Assembly (NCBI RefSeq): GCF_000178855.1
Contig: NZ_ADVG01000002.1
Coordinates: 1,984,001-2,048,000, forward strand
Reading direction: 5' to 3'
DNA from: Ktedonobacter racemifer DSM 44963
Lineage (GTDB): Bacteria; Chloroflexota; Ktedonobacteria; Ktedonobacterales; Ktedonobacteraceae
Length of the DNA stretch: 64,000 bases
Positions 1-8,340 of this stretch are shown here, in pieces. The notes beneath the pieces are model-generated. The model worked only from the letters and a program-made list of their open reading frames with translations. It did not search any database and was not told the origin of the DNA. The first letter of the stretch is position 1. Each line of letters opens with the position of its first letter. The translations under genes and the position numbers were made by a program.

Positions 1-51
1 TGATCATAAAGGGAAAGGGGAAGAAGTTTGTGGGGACACCCCACGCCCCGG

Positions 52-70
52 CAGGAGGGAGACCCTCCTG
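52..70. repeat. Small GC-rich inverted repeat downstream of the E1-beta gene
   Basis: CAGGAGG and CCTCCTG form 7 bp arms around a 5 nt loop. The hairpin lies 20 nt past the stop of the E1-beta gene. No T-tract follows on the minus strand, so it is not a clear intrinsic terminator. The downstream gene, probably E2, would start outside the window. Confidence 0.4.
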
Positions 71-89
71 CACCTCCCCTTTTACGAGA

Positions 90-1067
90 TCAGGGTTCGA
101 GTACGCGTTTGAGGGCATCAAAGACGCGGGCGGGAGTGGGGAGATAGTAATCCTCCTGGCCGGGTACAGGGAAGGGTGTATCATAGCCGGTCACGCGCGC
201 GACTGGCTTGAGCAGGGAGTAGAGACACGAATCGTTAATGATAGAGACGACCTCGGCACCGACTCCGCCAGCACGCGGTGCCTCGTGTACCACTACGGCG
301 CGCCCCGTTTTCTCAACTGAGGACACGATGGTTTCTTCATCAAGTGGCCAGATGGTACGCAGGTCGATAATCTCCACGCTGGCGCCCAGTTCTGCCTGCG
401 CATGCCTGGCGGCCTCTTGCGCCACGGGAACCATCGCGCCATAGGTGATCAGGCTAACATCCTGGCCCTCCTGCACCACACCGGCCTTGCCCAGTGGGAT
501 GGTATAGTGATCCTCAGGCGTCTCCTGACGAAATGAGCGGTAAAGCTTGATGTTCTCCAGAAAGAGCACTGGATCAGGATCAGCCACGGCGGAGGCTAAT
601 AAGCCTTTCGCATCATAGGGATTGGAGGGGAGCACGACCTTGATGCCCGGCGTCTGCATAAAAATGCCTTCCAGGCTGTCGGAATGCAGTTCCGGGGTGC
701 GCACACCTCCACCATAGGGGGCGCGAACCACCAGGGGGCAGGTGTAGACACCAGCTGAGCGAAAACGCATGCGCGCAGCCTGGGTGACAAGCTGACTCAT
801 ACAGAGATAGAGGAAACCGGCAAACTGGATCTCGGCAATCGGGCGCATCCCATACACCGCCATACCAACCGAGCTACCGATAATAGCCGACTCCGCGAGC
901 GGAGTATCAAAGACGCGCTGCTCGCCAAAGCGACGCTGTAGGCCCTCGGTAACCCGGAAGACGCCCCCATTGGCACCAATATCCTGTCCCAACAACACAA
1001 TCTGCCTATCCCGCTCTAGCTCTAAGGCCAGGGCACTATTCAAGGCATCAATCATCGTCATCTGCAT
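90..1067 (-). CDS. pdhB: 2-oxoacid dehydrogenase (pyruvate or branched-chain) E1 component, beta subunit
   Basis: This is the beta subunit of the thiamine-diphosphate E1 enzyme, which decarboxylates a 2-oxoacid and passes the acyl group to lipoyl-E2 in the cytoplasm. The 325 aa protein has the usual family length. The transketolase-type pyrimidine domain is N-terminal (MTMIDALNSAL, GQDIGANGGVFRVTEGL, FDTPLAESAIIG). The transketolase C-terminal domain follows (DVSLITYG, EIIDLRTIWPLD). A strong purine-rich ribosome site lies in the last codons of the upstream alpha gene, 6 nt away, which suggests translational coupling. Sequence alone does not settle whether the substrate is pyruvate or a branched-chain 2-oxoacid. 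The leucine genes just upstream make the branched-chain option worth considering. Confidence 0.9.
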   Translation of the reverse strand: MQMTMIDALNSALALELERDRQIVLLGQDIGANGGVFRVTEGLQRRFGEQRVFDTPLAESAIIGSSVGMAVYGMRPIAEIQFAGFLYLCMSQLVTQAARMRFRSAGVYTCPLVVRAPYGGGVRTPELHSDSLEGIFMQTPGIKVVLPSNPYDAKGLLASAVADPDPVLFLENIKLYRSFRQETPEDHYTIPLGKAGVVQEGQDVSLITYGAMVPVAQEAARHAQAELGASVEIIDLRTIWPLDEETIVSSVEKTGRAVVVHEAPRAGGVGAEVVSIINDSCLYSLLKPVARVTGYDTPFPVPGQEDYYLPTPARVFDALKRVLEP

Positions 1068-1073
1068 CGTGGC

Positions 1074-2162
1074 TTACTCCCTTCCATCCTGGCGCTGGCG
1101 CATATAGTGGAGAAGATCCTCGCGCTGGGCCTGCAAGCGTGGTGAAAGCCCCTCGCCCATCCAGTCAAAAAAGGCGTCGGGAGCGTTGGGTGGCATCGCC
1201 AGCGCCTCACTCGCCGCCTGGTTGATCTCATCCTCAAGCTCACGCTGCATCTCCTGGTCCTGGGCCTCGGTCAGTATCTCTTGCGCGAAGAGCAGGCGGC
1301 GCAGGCGTGTGATGGGGTCTTTCCCCTGCCAGGAGGCAACTTCCTGGGCGTCACGATAACGCGTGGGATCATCGGCGGTCGTATGCGCGCCAATGCGATA
1401 GGTCAGTGTCTCAATCAGTGTAGGGCCAGCCCCTGAGCGCGCTCGCTCAACGGCCTGCAGCATCACGTCGTAGACGGCAAGGATATCATTGCCATCCACC
1501 AGATGCGAAGGAATACCGAAGCCGAGACCACGCGCGGCAAAGGAGGGCGCAGCAGACTGGCGATGGCGTGGCACGCTGATCGCCCAGCCATTGTTCTGCA
1601 CTACCAGTATCACGGGCGCCTGGAAGACACCTGCGAAGTTCAATGCCTCGTTAAAATCGCCCTCAGAGGTCGCGCCGTCGCCACAGACGCCTACCGCGAC
1701 CGCCGGGTCGCCCGAAAGCTTCGCGCCCATGGCTAACCCTACAGCATGCAGCATCTGCGTTCCAATGACGATCTGGATGGGGAAGCAATGAGTCTCCCTG
1801 GGGTAGGTCGGCGTAAAGCCACGGAAAGAGTAGATCAGGGTGGTAAGCGGCACACCTTTGACGATGTGCGAGGCAATCTCGCGGTAGGAGGTCGCGAGCC
1901 AATCCTGGGGCTGGAGCGGCACAGCCAGGCCCACAGCCGTTGCCTCCTGACCCAGCAGCGAACCGAATGTGGTAGCGCGCCCCTGGCGCTGGAGCGCGAT
2001 TATCTTATTCGAGAAGATACGTGCCTGGCTCATCGCGCGGTAAAAGCCCAGGAGGGTCTCAGAGGGTGAGGGTCCCAGGTCGGGCATAGGTCCAACAAGC
2101 TGGCCCTCCTCATTGAGAAGTTGATAGGGGACCAGGGAAGCATCTATCTGTTGCGTCGTCAC
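1074..2162 (-). CDS. pdhA: 2-oxoacid dehydrogenase (pyruvate or branched-chain) E1 component, alpha subunit
   Basis: This is the alpha subunit of the thiamine-diphosphate E1 enzyme and partner of the beta gene 6 nt downstream. The 362 aa protein carries the diphosphate-binding signature from GDGATSEGDFNEA to QNNGWAIS (about residues 160-195). The conserved YRIGAHTTADDPTRYR segment is seen near residue 260. The start is GTG, chosen because AGAAGGAG lies 7 nt upstream and the protein begins normally there. The gene follows leuD after about 150 bp that contain a long hairpin and repeat heads, so read-through from the leucine genes is likely but not shown. Confidence 0.9.
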   Translation of the reverse strand: MTTQQIDASLVPYQLLNEEGQLVGPMPDLGPSPSETLLGFYRAMSQARIFSNKIIALQRQGRATTFGSLLGQEATAVGLAVPLQPQDWLATSYREIASHIVKGVPLTTLIYSFRGFTPTYPRETHCFPIQIVIGTQMLHAVGLAMGAKLSGDPAVAVGVCGDGATSEGDFNEALNFAGVFQAPVILVVQNNGWAISVPRHRQSAAPSFAARGLGFGIPSHLVDGNDILAVYDVMLQAVERARSGAGPTLIETLTYRIGAHTTADDPTRYRDAQEVASWQGKDPITRLRRLLFAQEILTEAQDQEMQRELEDEINQAASEALAMPPNAPDAFFDWMGEGLSPRLQAQREDLLHYMRQRQDGRE

Positions 2163-2186
2163 GAGCGACTCCTTCTAGCGAAATAA

Positions 2187-2287
2187 GTAGGGTCCATGCT
2201 GGCATGGACTTCTCGCGCCTGCGGCGCTCGCCTGGGTAGGTGGTGCGTACTGGCTGGCCTGCTGCCGCCAGTACACACCACCTACCC
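2187..2287. repeat. Composite intergenic palindrome: GTAGGGTCC hairpin, CTTCTCGC head and 21-bp hairpin
   Basis: Three hairpins stand in a row. The first is GTCCATGC-TG-GCATGGAC at 2192-2209. The second is the head CTTCTCGC-GCC-TGC-GGC-GCTCGCC at 2209-2232. The third has 21 nt arms at 2234-2254 and 2267-2287. The one non-Watson-Crick position in the long stem is U-G in the minus-strand RNA but C-A in the plus-strand RNA, which fits transcription with the leucine operon. It lies between leuD and the E1-alpha gene. No U-tract follows. Confidence 0.8.
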
Positions 2288-2314
2288 GAAAGAATATGCA
2301 TATCACATTAACTA

Positions 2315-2950
2315 TCAAGAGGCGGTGCCTGAGGGCGCGGCGAAGAGCCAGGGGGCCTCCTCGCGCCTGCGCTGCTCGTAGTCCGAGATATCCGTAGTAT
2401 GCGAAAGCGTCCAGCCAATATTGTCGAGGCCATTGAGCAGGGCATGCTTCTTAAAGGTATCGATCTCAAAGCGCAGGATGCCGCCATCGGGCTTCGTCAC
2501 GGTCTGCGCCGCCAGATCAACCCGCAAGGTATAGCCTTCCTGGGTCTCGACCTCGCTAAAAAGCTGGCGCACCGTGGCCTCATCTAGCGTGATGGGTAAC
2601 ATGCCATTGTTGAAGCAGTTGTTATAGAAAATATCGGCGAAGCTAGGCGCGATCAGGCAGCGAAAGCCATACTCCAGAATGGCCCAGGGAGCATGCTCAC
2701 GCGAAGAGCCACAGCCGAAATTATCGTTACTCAGCAGGATACTGGCCCCTTGATAGCGAGGCTGATTAAGCACAAATTCAGGGTTGGGTGTCTTATCATC
2801 GCCCTGGTAGCGCCAGTTGGCAAAGAGCGCGGACGCGAAGCCGCTACGGCGAATGGTCTTGAGAAAGCGCGCTGGCGTAATCTCATCGGTATTGACATTG
2901 GTGCGATCCAGGGGAGCGACCAGGCCTGTCAGCGTGGTAAATGGTTCCAT
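2315..2950 (-). CDS. leuD: 3-isopropylmalate dehydratase small subunit (LeuD)
   Basis: This subunit, with LeuC, isomerises 2-isopropylmalate to 3-isopropylmalate in leucine synthesis. The protein is 211 aa, close to the usual 200. It opens with FTTLTGLVAPLDRTNVNTDEI and has the swivel-domain signature NFGCGSSREHAPWAI near residue 75, followed by IAPSFADIFYNNCFNNG. The start at 2950 has GAGGAG upstream. A longer reading would run through the neighbouring palindrome and is rejected. It is the third gene of the leuA-leuC-leuD cluster and is separated from leuC by a 25-bp perfect hairpin. Confidence 0.93.
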   Translation of the reverse strand: MEPFTTLTGLVAPLDRTNVNTDEITPARFLKTIRRSGFASALFANWRYQGDDKTPNPEFVLNQPRYQGASILLSNDNFGCGSSREHAPWAILEYGFRCLIAPSFADIFYNNCFNNGMLPITLDEATVRQLFSEVETQEGYTLRVDLAAQTVTKPDGGILRFEIDTFKKHALLNGLDNIGWTLSHTTDISDYEQRRREEAPWLFAAPSGTAS

Positions 2951-2974
2951 AGGTGTATCTCTCTCCTCTGTTGA

Positions 2975-3052
2975 CTTCTCGCGCCTGCGGCGCTCGCCTG
3001 GGTAGTGGATGTGGGTTGGCAGCCGAAGGCTGCCAACCCACATCCACTACCC
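2975..3052. repeat. Head motif plus 25-bp perfect palindrome between leuC and leuD
   Basis: The head CTTCTCGC-GCC-TGC-GGC-GCTCGCC occupies 2975-2998. A 25 bp perfect inverted repeat follows directly (3000-3024 and 3028-3052, loop GAA). It lies inside the leucine operon, between the leuC stop and the leuD ribosome site. No U-tract follows on either strand, so it is more likely an mRNA-structure or REP-like element than a terminator. Confidence 0.85.
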
Positions 3053-3080
3053 AGAATAACTTGCCCATCGGGTTAAGAAG

Positions 3081-4490
3081 CTAGTTCAGGGTACGAATGT
3101 CGACGAAGTGACCGGCGCAGGCAGCAGCTGCGGCCATGGCTGGGCTGACCAGGTGTGTGCGTCCGCCGCGTCCCTGGCGACCCTCAAAGTTACGATTGGA
3201 GGTGCTGGCACAGCGCTCACCGGCGGAGAGGCGGTCGCCGTTCATGGCGATACACATGCTACATCCGGCCTCTCGCCACTCAAAACCAGCCTCGCGGAAG
3301 ATATCGGAAAGCCCCTCCTCTTCGGCCTGGCGGCGCACCGACGTCGAGCCTGGCACAACCATGGCGCGCACCGTGGGAGCGACGTGCCTCCCTTTGATAT
3401 ACTGCGCGGCCAGGCGCAAGTCCTCCAGGCGCGAGTTGGTACAGGAACCGATGAACACGGTATTGAGCTGGATATCCTCAATCCGCTGACCGGGCTGGAG
3501 ATCCATATACGCCAGCGCGCGCTCCATCGCCTGGCGCTTCACAGGATCTTGCTCCTGGGCTGGATCGGGCACCACGCCGCTCACATCGGCGACCATGCCT
3601 GGATTCGTGCCCCAGGTGACCTGGGGGGCAAGGCCCTCCACATGCACCTCGTACACGGCATCGAACGTCGCGCCGGGATCCGAGGGCAGCAGCTTCCAGG
3701 TCGCAACCGCCTGCTCAAAGAGCTCGCCCTGGGGGGCATAGGGGCGTCCCTTGATATAAGCAAAAGTGATCTCGTCGGGGGCGACCATGCCCGCGCGCGC
3801 ACCCGCCTCAATCGCCAGGTTACACAGCGTCATGCGTCCCTCCATCGAGAGAGCGCGTACGGTCGAACCACTAAACTCGATTACATGCCCGGTGCCCACG
3901 CCAGTCCCCAGTTGGCCAATGACGTAGAGCGCCACATCCTTCGCCGTCACGCCTGGCGAGAGCTGACCCTCAATGCGAATATTCATGGTCTTCGGCCTGT
4001 TCTGCAGGAGGCACTGCGTCGCCAGCACATGCTCGACCTCGCTGGTGCCAATCCCAATGGCGAAGACGCCGAGCGCGCCGTGCGTCGAGGTATGCGAATC
4101 ACCACAGACCAGGGTCATTCCAGGTAGGGTCAAGCCCAATTCGGGGCCAATGATATGTACGATCCCCTGGTGCGCGTCCTGCATATCAAAGAGTGTCAGG
4201 CCAAAGTCGCGCGCGTTCTGCTCCAGAGTTGTGATACAGAGCGCGCTCTCATTATCGACGACATCGAGCATGCGGCGTCCAGCCACCGTGGGGACATTAT
4301 GGTCAAGCACAGCCACAGTAGCATCCGGGCGACGCACAGCCCGGCCAGTTGTACGTAGGCCAGCAAAGGCCTGGGGCGAGGTCGCTTCGTGGACGAGGTG
4401 GCGATCAATATAGAGCAGCGTCGACTCGCCCGACACGGCGCGAACCACGTGAGCATCCCAGATCTTATCGAACATTGTCTTTGGCATCAT
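3081..4490 (-). CDS. leuC: 3-isopropylmalate dehydratase large subunit (LeuC)
   Basis: This is the catalytic, iron-sulfur-containing subunit of isopropylmalate isomerase (aconitase family). The 469 aa length is normal. The cluster ligands are seen in VFIGSCTNSR (about residue 350) and in CSMCIAMNGD (about residue 410). Other family signatures are VCGDSHTSTHGA, GIGTSEVEHVLATQ and EFSGSTVRALSMEGRMTLCN. The start at 4490 is MMPKTMFDKIWD with GGAGATG just upstream. An N-terminal extension upstream of it would run through the leuA-leuC spacer and is rejected. It lies 76 bp after leuA. Confidence 0.95.
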   Translation of the reverse strand: MMPKTMFDKIWDAHVVRAVSGESTLLYIDRHLVHEATSPQAFAGLRTTGRAVRRPDATVAVLDHNVPTVAGRRMLDVVDNESALCITTLEQNARDFGLTLFDMQDAHQGIVHIIGPELGLTLPGMTLVCGDSHTSTHGALGVFAIGIGTSEVEHVLATQCLLQNRPKTMNIRIEGQLSPGVTAKDVALYVIGQLGTGVGTGHVIEFSGSTVRALSMEGRMTLCNLAIEAGARAGMVAPDEITFAYIKGRPYAPQGELFEQAVATWKLLPSDPGATFDAVYEVHVEGLAPQVTWGTNPGMVADVSGVVPDPAQEQDPVKRQAMERALAYMDLQPGQRIEDIQLNTVFIGSCTNSRLEDLRLAAQYIKGRHVAPTVRAMVVPGSTSVRRQAEEEGLSDIFREAGFEWREAGCSMCIAMNGDRLSAGERCASTSNRNFEGRQGRGGRTHLVSPAMAAAAACAGHFVDIRTLN

Positions 4491-4566
4491 CACATCTCCA
4501 TTGGTGATTGTATAAGTGGGACAAGGCCATGCAAGCATAGCCCCTACAACGTAGCGACTGCGCAGT

Positions 4567-5745
4567 TCAGGCAATATAATTGGTTCGTCCCTGAGCCACC
4601 TCGGCAATATAACGCATATCTAGTTCTTCGAGCGTCTTCTTTTTACCCAGCAAGAGCTTCGCCATCTGGAAGGCCTGATCGAGTTGCTCTCTCTCCAGAT
4701 CATAGCCAAGATCATGCATCTGTGCTGCAAGCGCGGCTCTGCCTGAGAGCTTGCCAACAAAGATACGGCGATCAGCGGCGGAGAGGCCGATGGACTCGGG
4801 CGTCATAATCTCATAGGTACGCGCATCTTTTAGCACACCGTCCTGGTGAATACCACCGCCATGCGCGAAGGCGTTCTTGCCCACAATGCTCTTCGTCCAT
4901 TGCGGCTCCATGCCAGAATAGTGCGCGATCAGGCGGCTAGTCGAGGTAATCTTCGTCGTATCCACATGCACATCCAGGCCCAGTGCGGCGGAACGCGTGC
5001 GCACCGCCATGATCACCTCTTCGGTCGCGGCATTACCAGCCCGCTCACCCAGGCCATTGAAGCTTGTATCAACGCGCTCGGCACCGTTACGCAGACCCTC
5101 CAGCGCGTTGGCAACGGCCAGCCCTAAATCATCATGACAATGAGCAGAGATGCGGCACTGGGGAAATTCGCGCTTGACGTCGGCGACAAGCTTGCCAAAC
5201 TCCCAGGGCAGGGCAATGCCCACAGTATCGCAAAGGGTCACAAAGCGCACACCCTCTTTGATGATGGCCTCACAGACCTCAAGAATAAAGTCGTATTCGG
5301 TACGCGTCGTGTCTTCGAGGGCGAAATCCACATTTTCGGTATACTGGCGGGCATGGGCCACGGCGACACGCGCCATCTCCAGGACCTCGGCCCGCGTCTT
5401 GCCCATTTTAATCTCGCGATGCAGGGGAGAGACGCCAATAAAAGGTTGGATCGCGGGGCGCGCGGCGATCTTGACCGCGTCCCAGGCAGTTTCAATATCG
5501 GATATCTGCGCGCGCGCAATGGCACAGACATCCGCGTTCTCTACCTTGGAAGCAATCAGGCGGACCGCCTCAAATTCACCGGGGGAAGAGACAGGGAAAC
5601 CACAATCGAGGGTATCAAAGCCCATGTTGGCCAGAGCTTGTGCGATTGCAAGCTTCTCTTCAGGAAAGTAATTGACGCCTGGTGTTTGTTCACCATCGCG
5701 AAGCGTTGTTTCGTAAAACTTGATAACGCGTGGTTCTATAGCCAT
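4567..5745 (-). CDS. leuA: 2-isopropylmalate synthase, short form without regulatory domain (LeuA)
   Basis: This enzyme condenses acetyl-CoA with 2-oxoisovalerate, the first step of leucine synthesis. The HMGL-like TIM barrel starts with YETTLRDGEQTPG. Metal ligands appear in ISAHCHDDLGLAVANA, and FNGLGERAGNAATEEV is the isopropylmalate synthase signature. The protein is 392 aa, whereas standard LeuA is about 510 aa. It ends after the barrel and linker region, without the C-terminal leucine-binding allosteric domain. Homocitrate or citramalate synthase are alternatives from the fold alone, but leuC and leuD directly downstream favour LeuA. AAGGAGTG lies upstream of the ATG. Confidence 0.85.
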   Translation of the reverse strand: MAIEPRVIKFYETTLRDGEQTPGVNYFPEEKLAIAQALANMGFDTLDCGFPVSSPGEFEAVRLIASKVENADVCAIARAQISDIETAWDAVKIAARPAIQPFIGVSPLHREIKMGKTRAEVLEMARVAVAHARQYTENVDFALEDTTRTEYDFILEVCEAIIKEGVRFVTLCDTVGIALPWEFGKLVADVKREFPQCRISAHCHDDLGLAVANALEGLRNGAERVDTSFNGLGERAGNAATEEVIMAVRTRSAALGLDVHVDTTKITSTSRLIAHYSGMEPQWTKSIVGKNAFAHGGGIHQDGVLKDARTYEIMTPESIGLSAADRRIFVGKLSGRAALAAQMHDLGYDLEREQLDQAFQMAKLLLGKKKTLEELDMRYIAEVAQGRTNYIA

Positions 5746-6050
5746 ACCAAGTCACTCCTTTGTGCTGAGAGACGAACCATCTAACCAGAGCGGTACGCAT
5801 AACAAGCTTGTAGACAAATATGCGGCAGGAAGACAGGTGAGAGGCCCCTCTATACGTCTTCCATCATTCCCACAAAACCGGTCTCTTGACTCCTATTTTC
5901 ATTGTGCCATAGACGCTAGCATGAGGCGGGACGCGGGGATTGCCAGCAGGTGCCATGCATCGATAGTCATCAACTTTGATGTCAGAATGCAAAACACGTG
6001 GCAGCCGTGGCTAGAAACCCCATCGTTTCGCCACACCACAACAACACTAA

Positions 6051-6124
6051 GATCTTATTCCGAAACCCAACGTCACTCGCGTGACTAGCGCTTCGCGCTC
6101 AGGGTTTTCGGATCAGAAGTAAGA
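6051..6124 (+). repeat. Three-way-junction repeat, family A, copy 1
   Basis: The outer stem is CCGAAACCC (6060-6068) with GGGTTTTCGG (6102-6111). It encloses two hairpins, GTCAC-TCGC-GTGAC (6072-6085) and AGCGC-TTC-GCGCT (6087-6099). The outside edges GATCTTATT and GATCAGAAGTAAG are also shared with the other copies at 24415, 35592 and 36815. Confidence 0.85.
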
Positions 6125-6219
6125 AACGTATTGAAACTTTTCTCTCGCCATTATACGCAAGAAAACCATTAAACTGCAAGCAGAAGCCTCAAGCCGCAAA
6201 GTGTTACACATTTCGCCCT

Positions 6220-6248
6220 TTGACATTACACCCCGATGTACGTATTAT
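6220..6248 (+). promoter_or_regulatory. Sigma-70 type promoter of the first Yip1-like gene
   Basis: TTGACA at 6220-6225, a 17 nt spacer and TATTAT at 6243-6248. It lies about 80 nt upstream of the start codon at 6330. Confidence 0.7.
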
Positions 6249-6329
6249 CAACTAGCATACAAATACATCGATCCATGGCCCATAGTGTTTTTTGCACATA
6301 GCGCTTTTTAGCAAGGAGAATCAATTTAT

Positions 6330-7322
6330 ATGTCGCATGAACCAGAAGAGGGGAAGACGCCAGAACATCCTCAGGAGTCCTCGCCCAGGGAGTCAGAATA
6401 TATAGAATTTGGCGGGCAGAATATAAATGGAACACCGGAGCAGCCAGCTTATACCCAGCCAGGCGCTTACTCTCAGCCGATATCTCCGTATCCTCCTCAG
6501 GGTGTCTATCCCCAACCGATACCTCCTTATCCTCCTCAGGGTGCCTATCCCCAACCTATACCTCCTTATCCTCCCCAGGGAGCAGGTGATAATAACTTTC
6601 CAGAGCCACCACCCACGCCTCTTACCCTCAAAGAGGGATTGCGCCAGTTACTTGGCCAATGGTGGAAGGTAGTGCGGAAGCCAAGCACACGCTCCTTTGT
6701 CGAGGAGAAGGGCAAGGCCAGTTGGAGCGTCATCTGGGTCCTGCTCATTCTCTATGGTGTAATCGGGGGTGGCGCGCTAGTTCTACAACCCTATATTCCT
6801 GGCTCTTATCTCAATATCTACTTTCAATTTTTAAGCTTTAATCAGCATGTCTCTCAGAGCGCCGGGGGCTATCCCTATAGCTTTAATCCAGCAGATTTTC
6901 TTCGCACCGCATTTCAGGTTGAAGGACTCTTTGGCATCATCTTCTTTCCCCTCGGATACCTCCTGGGTGAAGCCATTTACCTCTTGATCGCCAAGCTCTT
7001 CAAAGGGAGTGGCAGTTACCGTCAGCAGGCATACGCAAACATGCTCTATATCGTTCCCACCACGCTGGTCATCTCTATTCTCTCGTTAGTGCCTTTTCTT
7101 GGAGGGGTGCTGGAACTCATTTTGGGTATGATCATAGGCGTGTACTTCTATGTCCTGCGCATCTTCGCGACTCAGGCCGTGCATCGCCTGAGCATCGGGC
7201 GCGCCCTGGCGGTCGTCTTTATACCCGTGGGCCTGGCGGTTGTCCTTAGCTTTCTCCTGAGCATCATCATCATAGTCATTATCATTATGACCATCTCCAC
7301 ACATCCATATGCCACGCCATAA
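6330..7322 (+). CDS. Yip1-family membrane protein with Pro-rich repeat N-terminus
   Basis: This 330 aa protein has two parts. Residues 1-105 are hydrophilic and rich in Pro, Gln and Tyr. They include three 13-residue tandem repeats (PYPPQGVYPQPIP type), encoded by three 39 bp DNA repeats at 6477-6584. The rest has about five membrane segments of the Yip1 type (SWSVIWVLLILYGVIGGGA near 130, then LFGIIFFPLGYLLGEAIYLL and the last near the C-terminus). The motif FATQAVHRLSIGRALAVV is shared with the next gene, so the two are paralogues. The function is unknown. In bacteria Yip1 proteins are loosely tied to membrane trafficking or transport. AAGGAG precedes the ATG. Confidence 0.8.
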   Translation: MSHEPEEGKTPEHPQESSPRESEYIEFGGQNINGTPEQPAYTQPGAYSQPISPYPPQGVYPQPIPPYPPQGAYPQPIPPYPPQGAGDNNFPEPPPTPLTLKEGLRQLLGQWWKVVRKPSTRSFVEEKGKASWSVIWVLLILYGVIGGGALVLQPYIPGSYLNIYFQFLSFNQHVSQSAGGYPYSFNPADFLRTAFQVEGLFGIIFFPLGYLLGEAIYLLIAKLFKGSGSYRQQAYANMLYIVPTTLVISILSLVPFLGGVLELILGMIIGVYFYVLRIFATQAVHRLSIGRALAVVFIPVGLAVVLSFLLSIIIIVIIIMTISTHPYATP

Positions 7323-7353
7323 CCAGAGAGCAACTCTTACACAAATTTGTCAG

Positions 7354-7411
7354 TAGGAAGAGTGCCAGGTCGGTGTGGGCTTGTGCCCACACCGACCTGG
7401 CACTCTTCCTA
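7354..7411. repeat. 27-bp perfect palindrome between the two Yip1-like genes
   Basis: The arms are 7354-7380 and 7385-7411, with loop TTGT. The stem is perfect. The palindrome lies 31 nt after the stop of the first gene and about 80 nt before the second start. No T-tract follows on the plus strand. Confidence 0.9.
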
Positions 7412-7489
7412 ACCCCTCTCACTACTGGCAAAGGGAGGTGAGAGTGAGTACAATAGGATGGATACATTTTCGTGCGAGGAGTTTCTGTT

Positions 7490-8287
7490 ATGTCACAAGA
7501 TCCCAGGACGGATTATCCCGGCTATGGAGGCCCAGGCCAGCGCCCCCCGCAGTATAATCCCTATCCACAGCCTGGTGGTCCCCAGGGCGACTACAACTAT
7601 GGACCGCAGGGCGATGGCTCCCAGACGTTAGAGGAGCCAGGCTCACTGAAAGATGATCTCTTACGCCTCCCCAAGGTGTACTGGCGCGTCTTAACGCGTC
7701 CAGGCACGCAGACCCTTACGCAGGAGGCAACACGAGGTCAGTGGGACCTCGTCTGGATCCAATTGCTCATTTATGCTATTGTTACTGGTGTTATCTACTA
7801 TATTAATCTGCTCCTCTCGGGTGGGCTGGCAAGCCTCAACACCCAGGGGACCGGCACCATCTCACTCCCATCGACCGCGCGACATGTGCTTGAGATGGCG
7901 GCCTCCCTCGCTATTATCGCCTTTATTCCTTTAGCTTTTTTCATCTGGCAAAGCGTCGTCTTGATCTGTGCCAGAATGTTTGGGGGCCAGGGTCACTTTG
8001 TGCAACAAAGCCACGCCTTTCTGCTCTTCTGGGTCCCCCTTGGTATCATCAGCGGCCTGTTAGGCCTCATACTCTCCTTCCTTGATACAGTACCTTTTCT
8101 CATCATCGCGGCCATCTTCGCCTGCTATCAGCTTGTGCTGGGCTTTTTCGCGCTGAAGGCCGTACATCGTCTTAACACAGGGAGGGCCATAGGCGCTATT
8201 CTGGCCCCTTCATTTATCCTCCTCTTCTTCGCGGCATGTGCCCTGGGCGCTTTGGGAGCACTCGGCAGCCTGGCGTATGGGGGATAG
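7490..8287 (+). CDS. Yip1-family membrane protein (second copy)
   Basis: The 265 aa protein is a paralogue of the gene just upstream. A short Pro/Gly/Tyr/Gln-rich tail (about residues 1-55) is followed by SLKDDLLRLPKVYWRVLTRPGTQTL. Some five membrane segments then appear (IQLLIYAIVTGVIYYINLLL, SLAIIAFIPLAFFIWQSVVL and others). FFALKAVHRLNTGRAIGAIL matches the shared C-terminal motif. The start at 7490 has GAGGAG upstream; a slightly earlier start is possible. Its TAG stop is the first codon inside a 26-bp palindrome. Function unknown. Confidence 0.8.
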   Translation: MSQDPRTDYPGYGGPGQRPPQYNPYPQPGGPQGDYNYGPQGDGSQTLEEPGSLKDDLLRLPKVYWRVLTRPGTQTLTQEATRGQWDLVWIQLLIYAIVTGVIYYINLLLSGGLASLNTQGTGTISLPSTARHVLEMAASLAIIAFIPLAFFIWQSVVLICARMFGGQGHFVQQSHAFLLFWVPLGIISGLLGLILSFLDTVPFLIIAAIFACYQLVLGFFALKAVHRLNTGRAIGAILAPSFILLFFAACALGALGALGSLAYGG

Positions 8288-8340
8288 ACTGAAGCGACGT
8301 CATGCGCCACGAACGTGGCGCATGACGTCGCTTCAGTCTA
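8285..8340. repeat. 26-bp perfect palindrome spanning two convergent stop codons
   Basis: The arms are 8285-8310 and 8315-8340, with loop GAAC. The first three bases are the TAG stop of the plus-strand Yip1-like gene. The last three are the TAG stop of the minus-strand monooxygenase. The whole 56 bp intergenic space is therefore one perfect hairpin. There is no U-tract. Confidence 0.92.

Larger units (their letters stand above)
5746..6329. other. Divergent intergenic region between leuA and the Yip1-like gene
   Basis: This holds the leuA leader (minus strand), one copy of the three-way-junction repeat at 6051-6124, and a strong plus-strand promoter at 6220-6248. I searched the leuA side for a T-box (GGUGGNACCGCG) and for a Leu-rich leader peptide and saw neither. 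I could not identify a clear minus-strand promoter. Confidence 0.6.

Noticed and set aside
2951..3043. N-terminal extension of LeuD (and similar extensions of LeuC and the solute-binding protein)
   Set aside because: The leuD and solute-binding protein extensions run through palindromes or repeats, and the leuC extension runs through the leuA-leuC spacer. The shorter starts give normal family lengths, and leuD and leuC have good ribosome sites there.
3108..4127. 339 aa open frame on the plus strand
   Set aside because: It is the antisense shadow of leuC, with no ribosome site and a His/Arg-rich low-complexity product.
5746..5960. T-box or leader-peptide attenuator in front of leuA
   Set aside because: I found no GGUGGNACCGCG box and no Leu-codon run. 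It remains a plain leader by eye.
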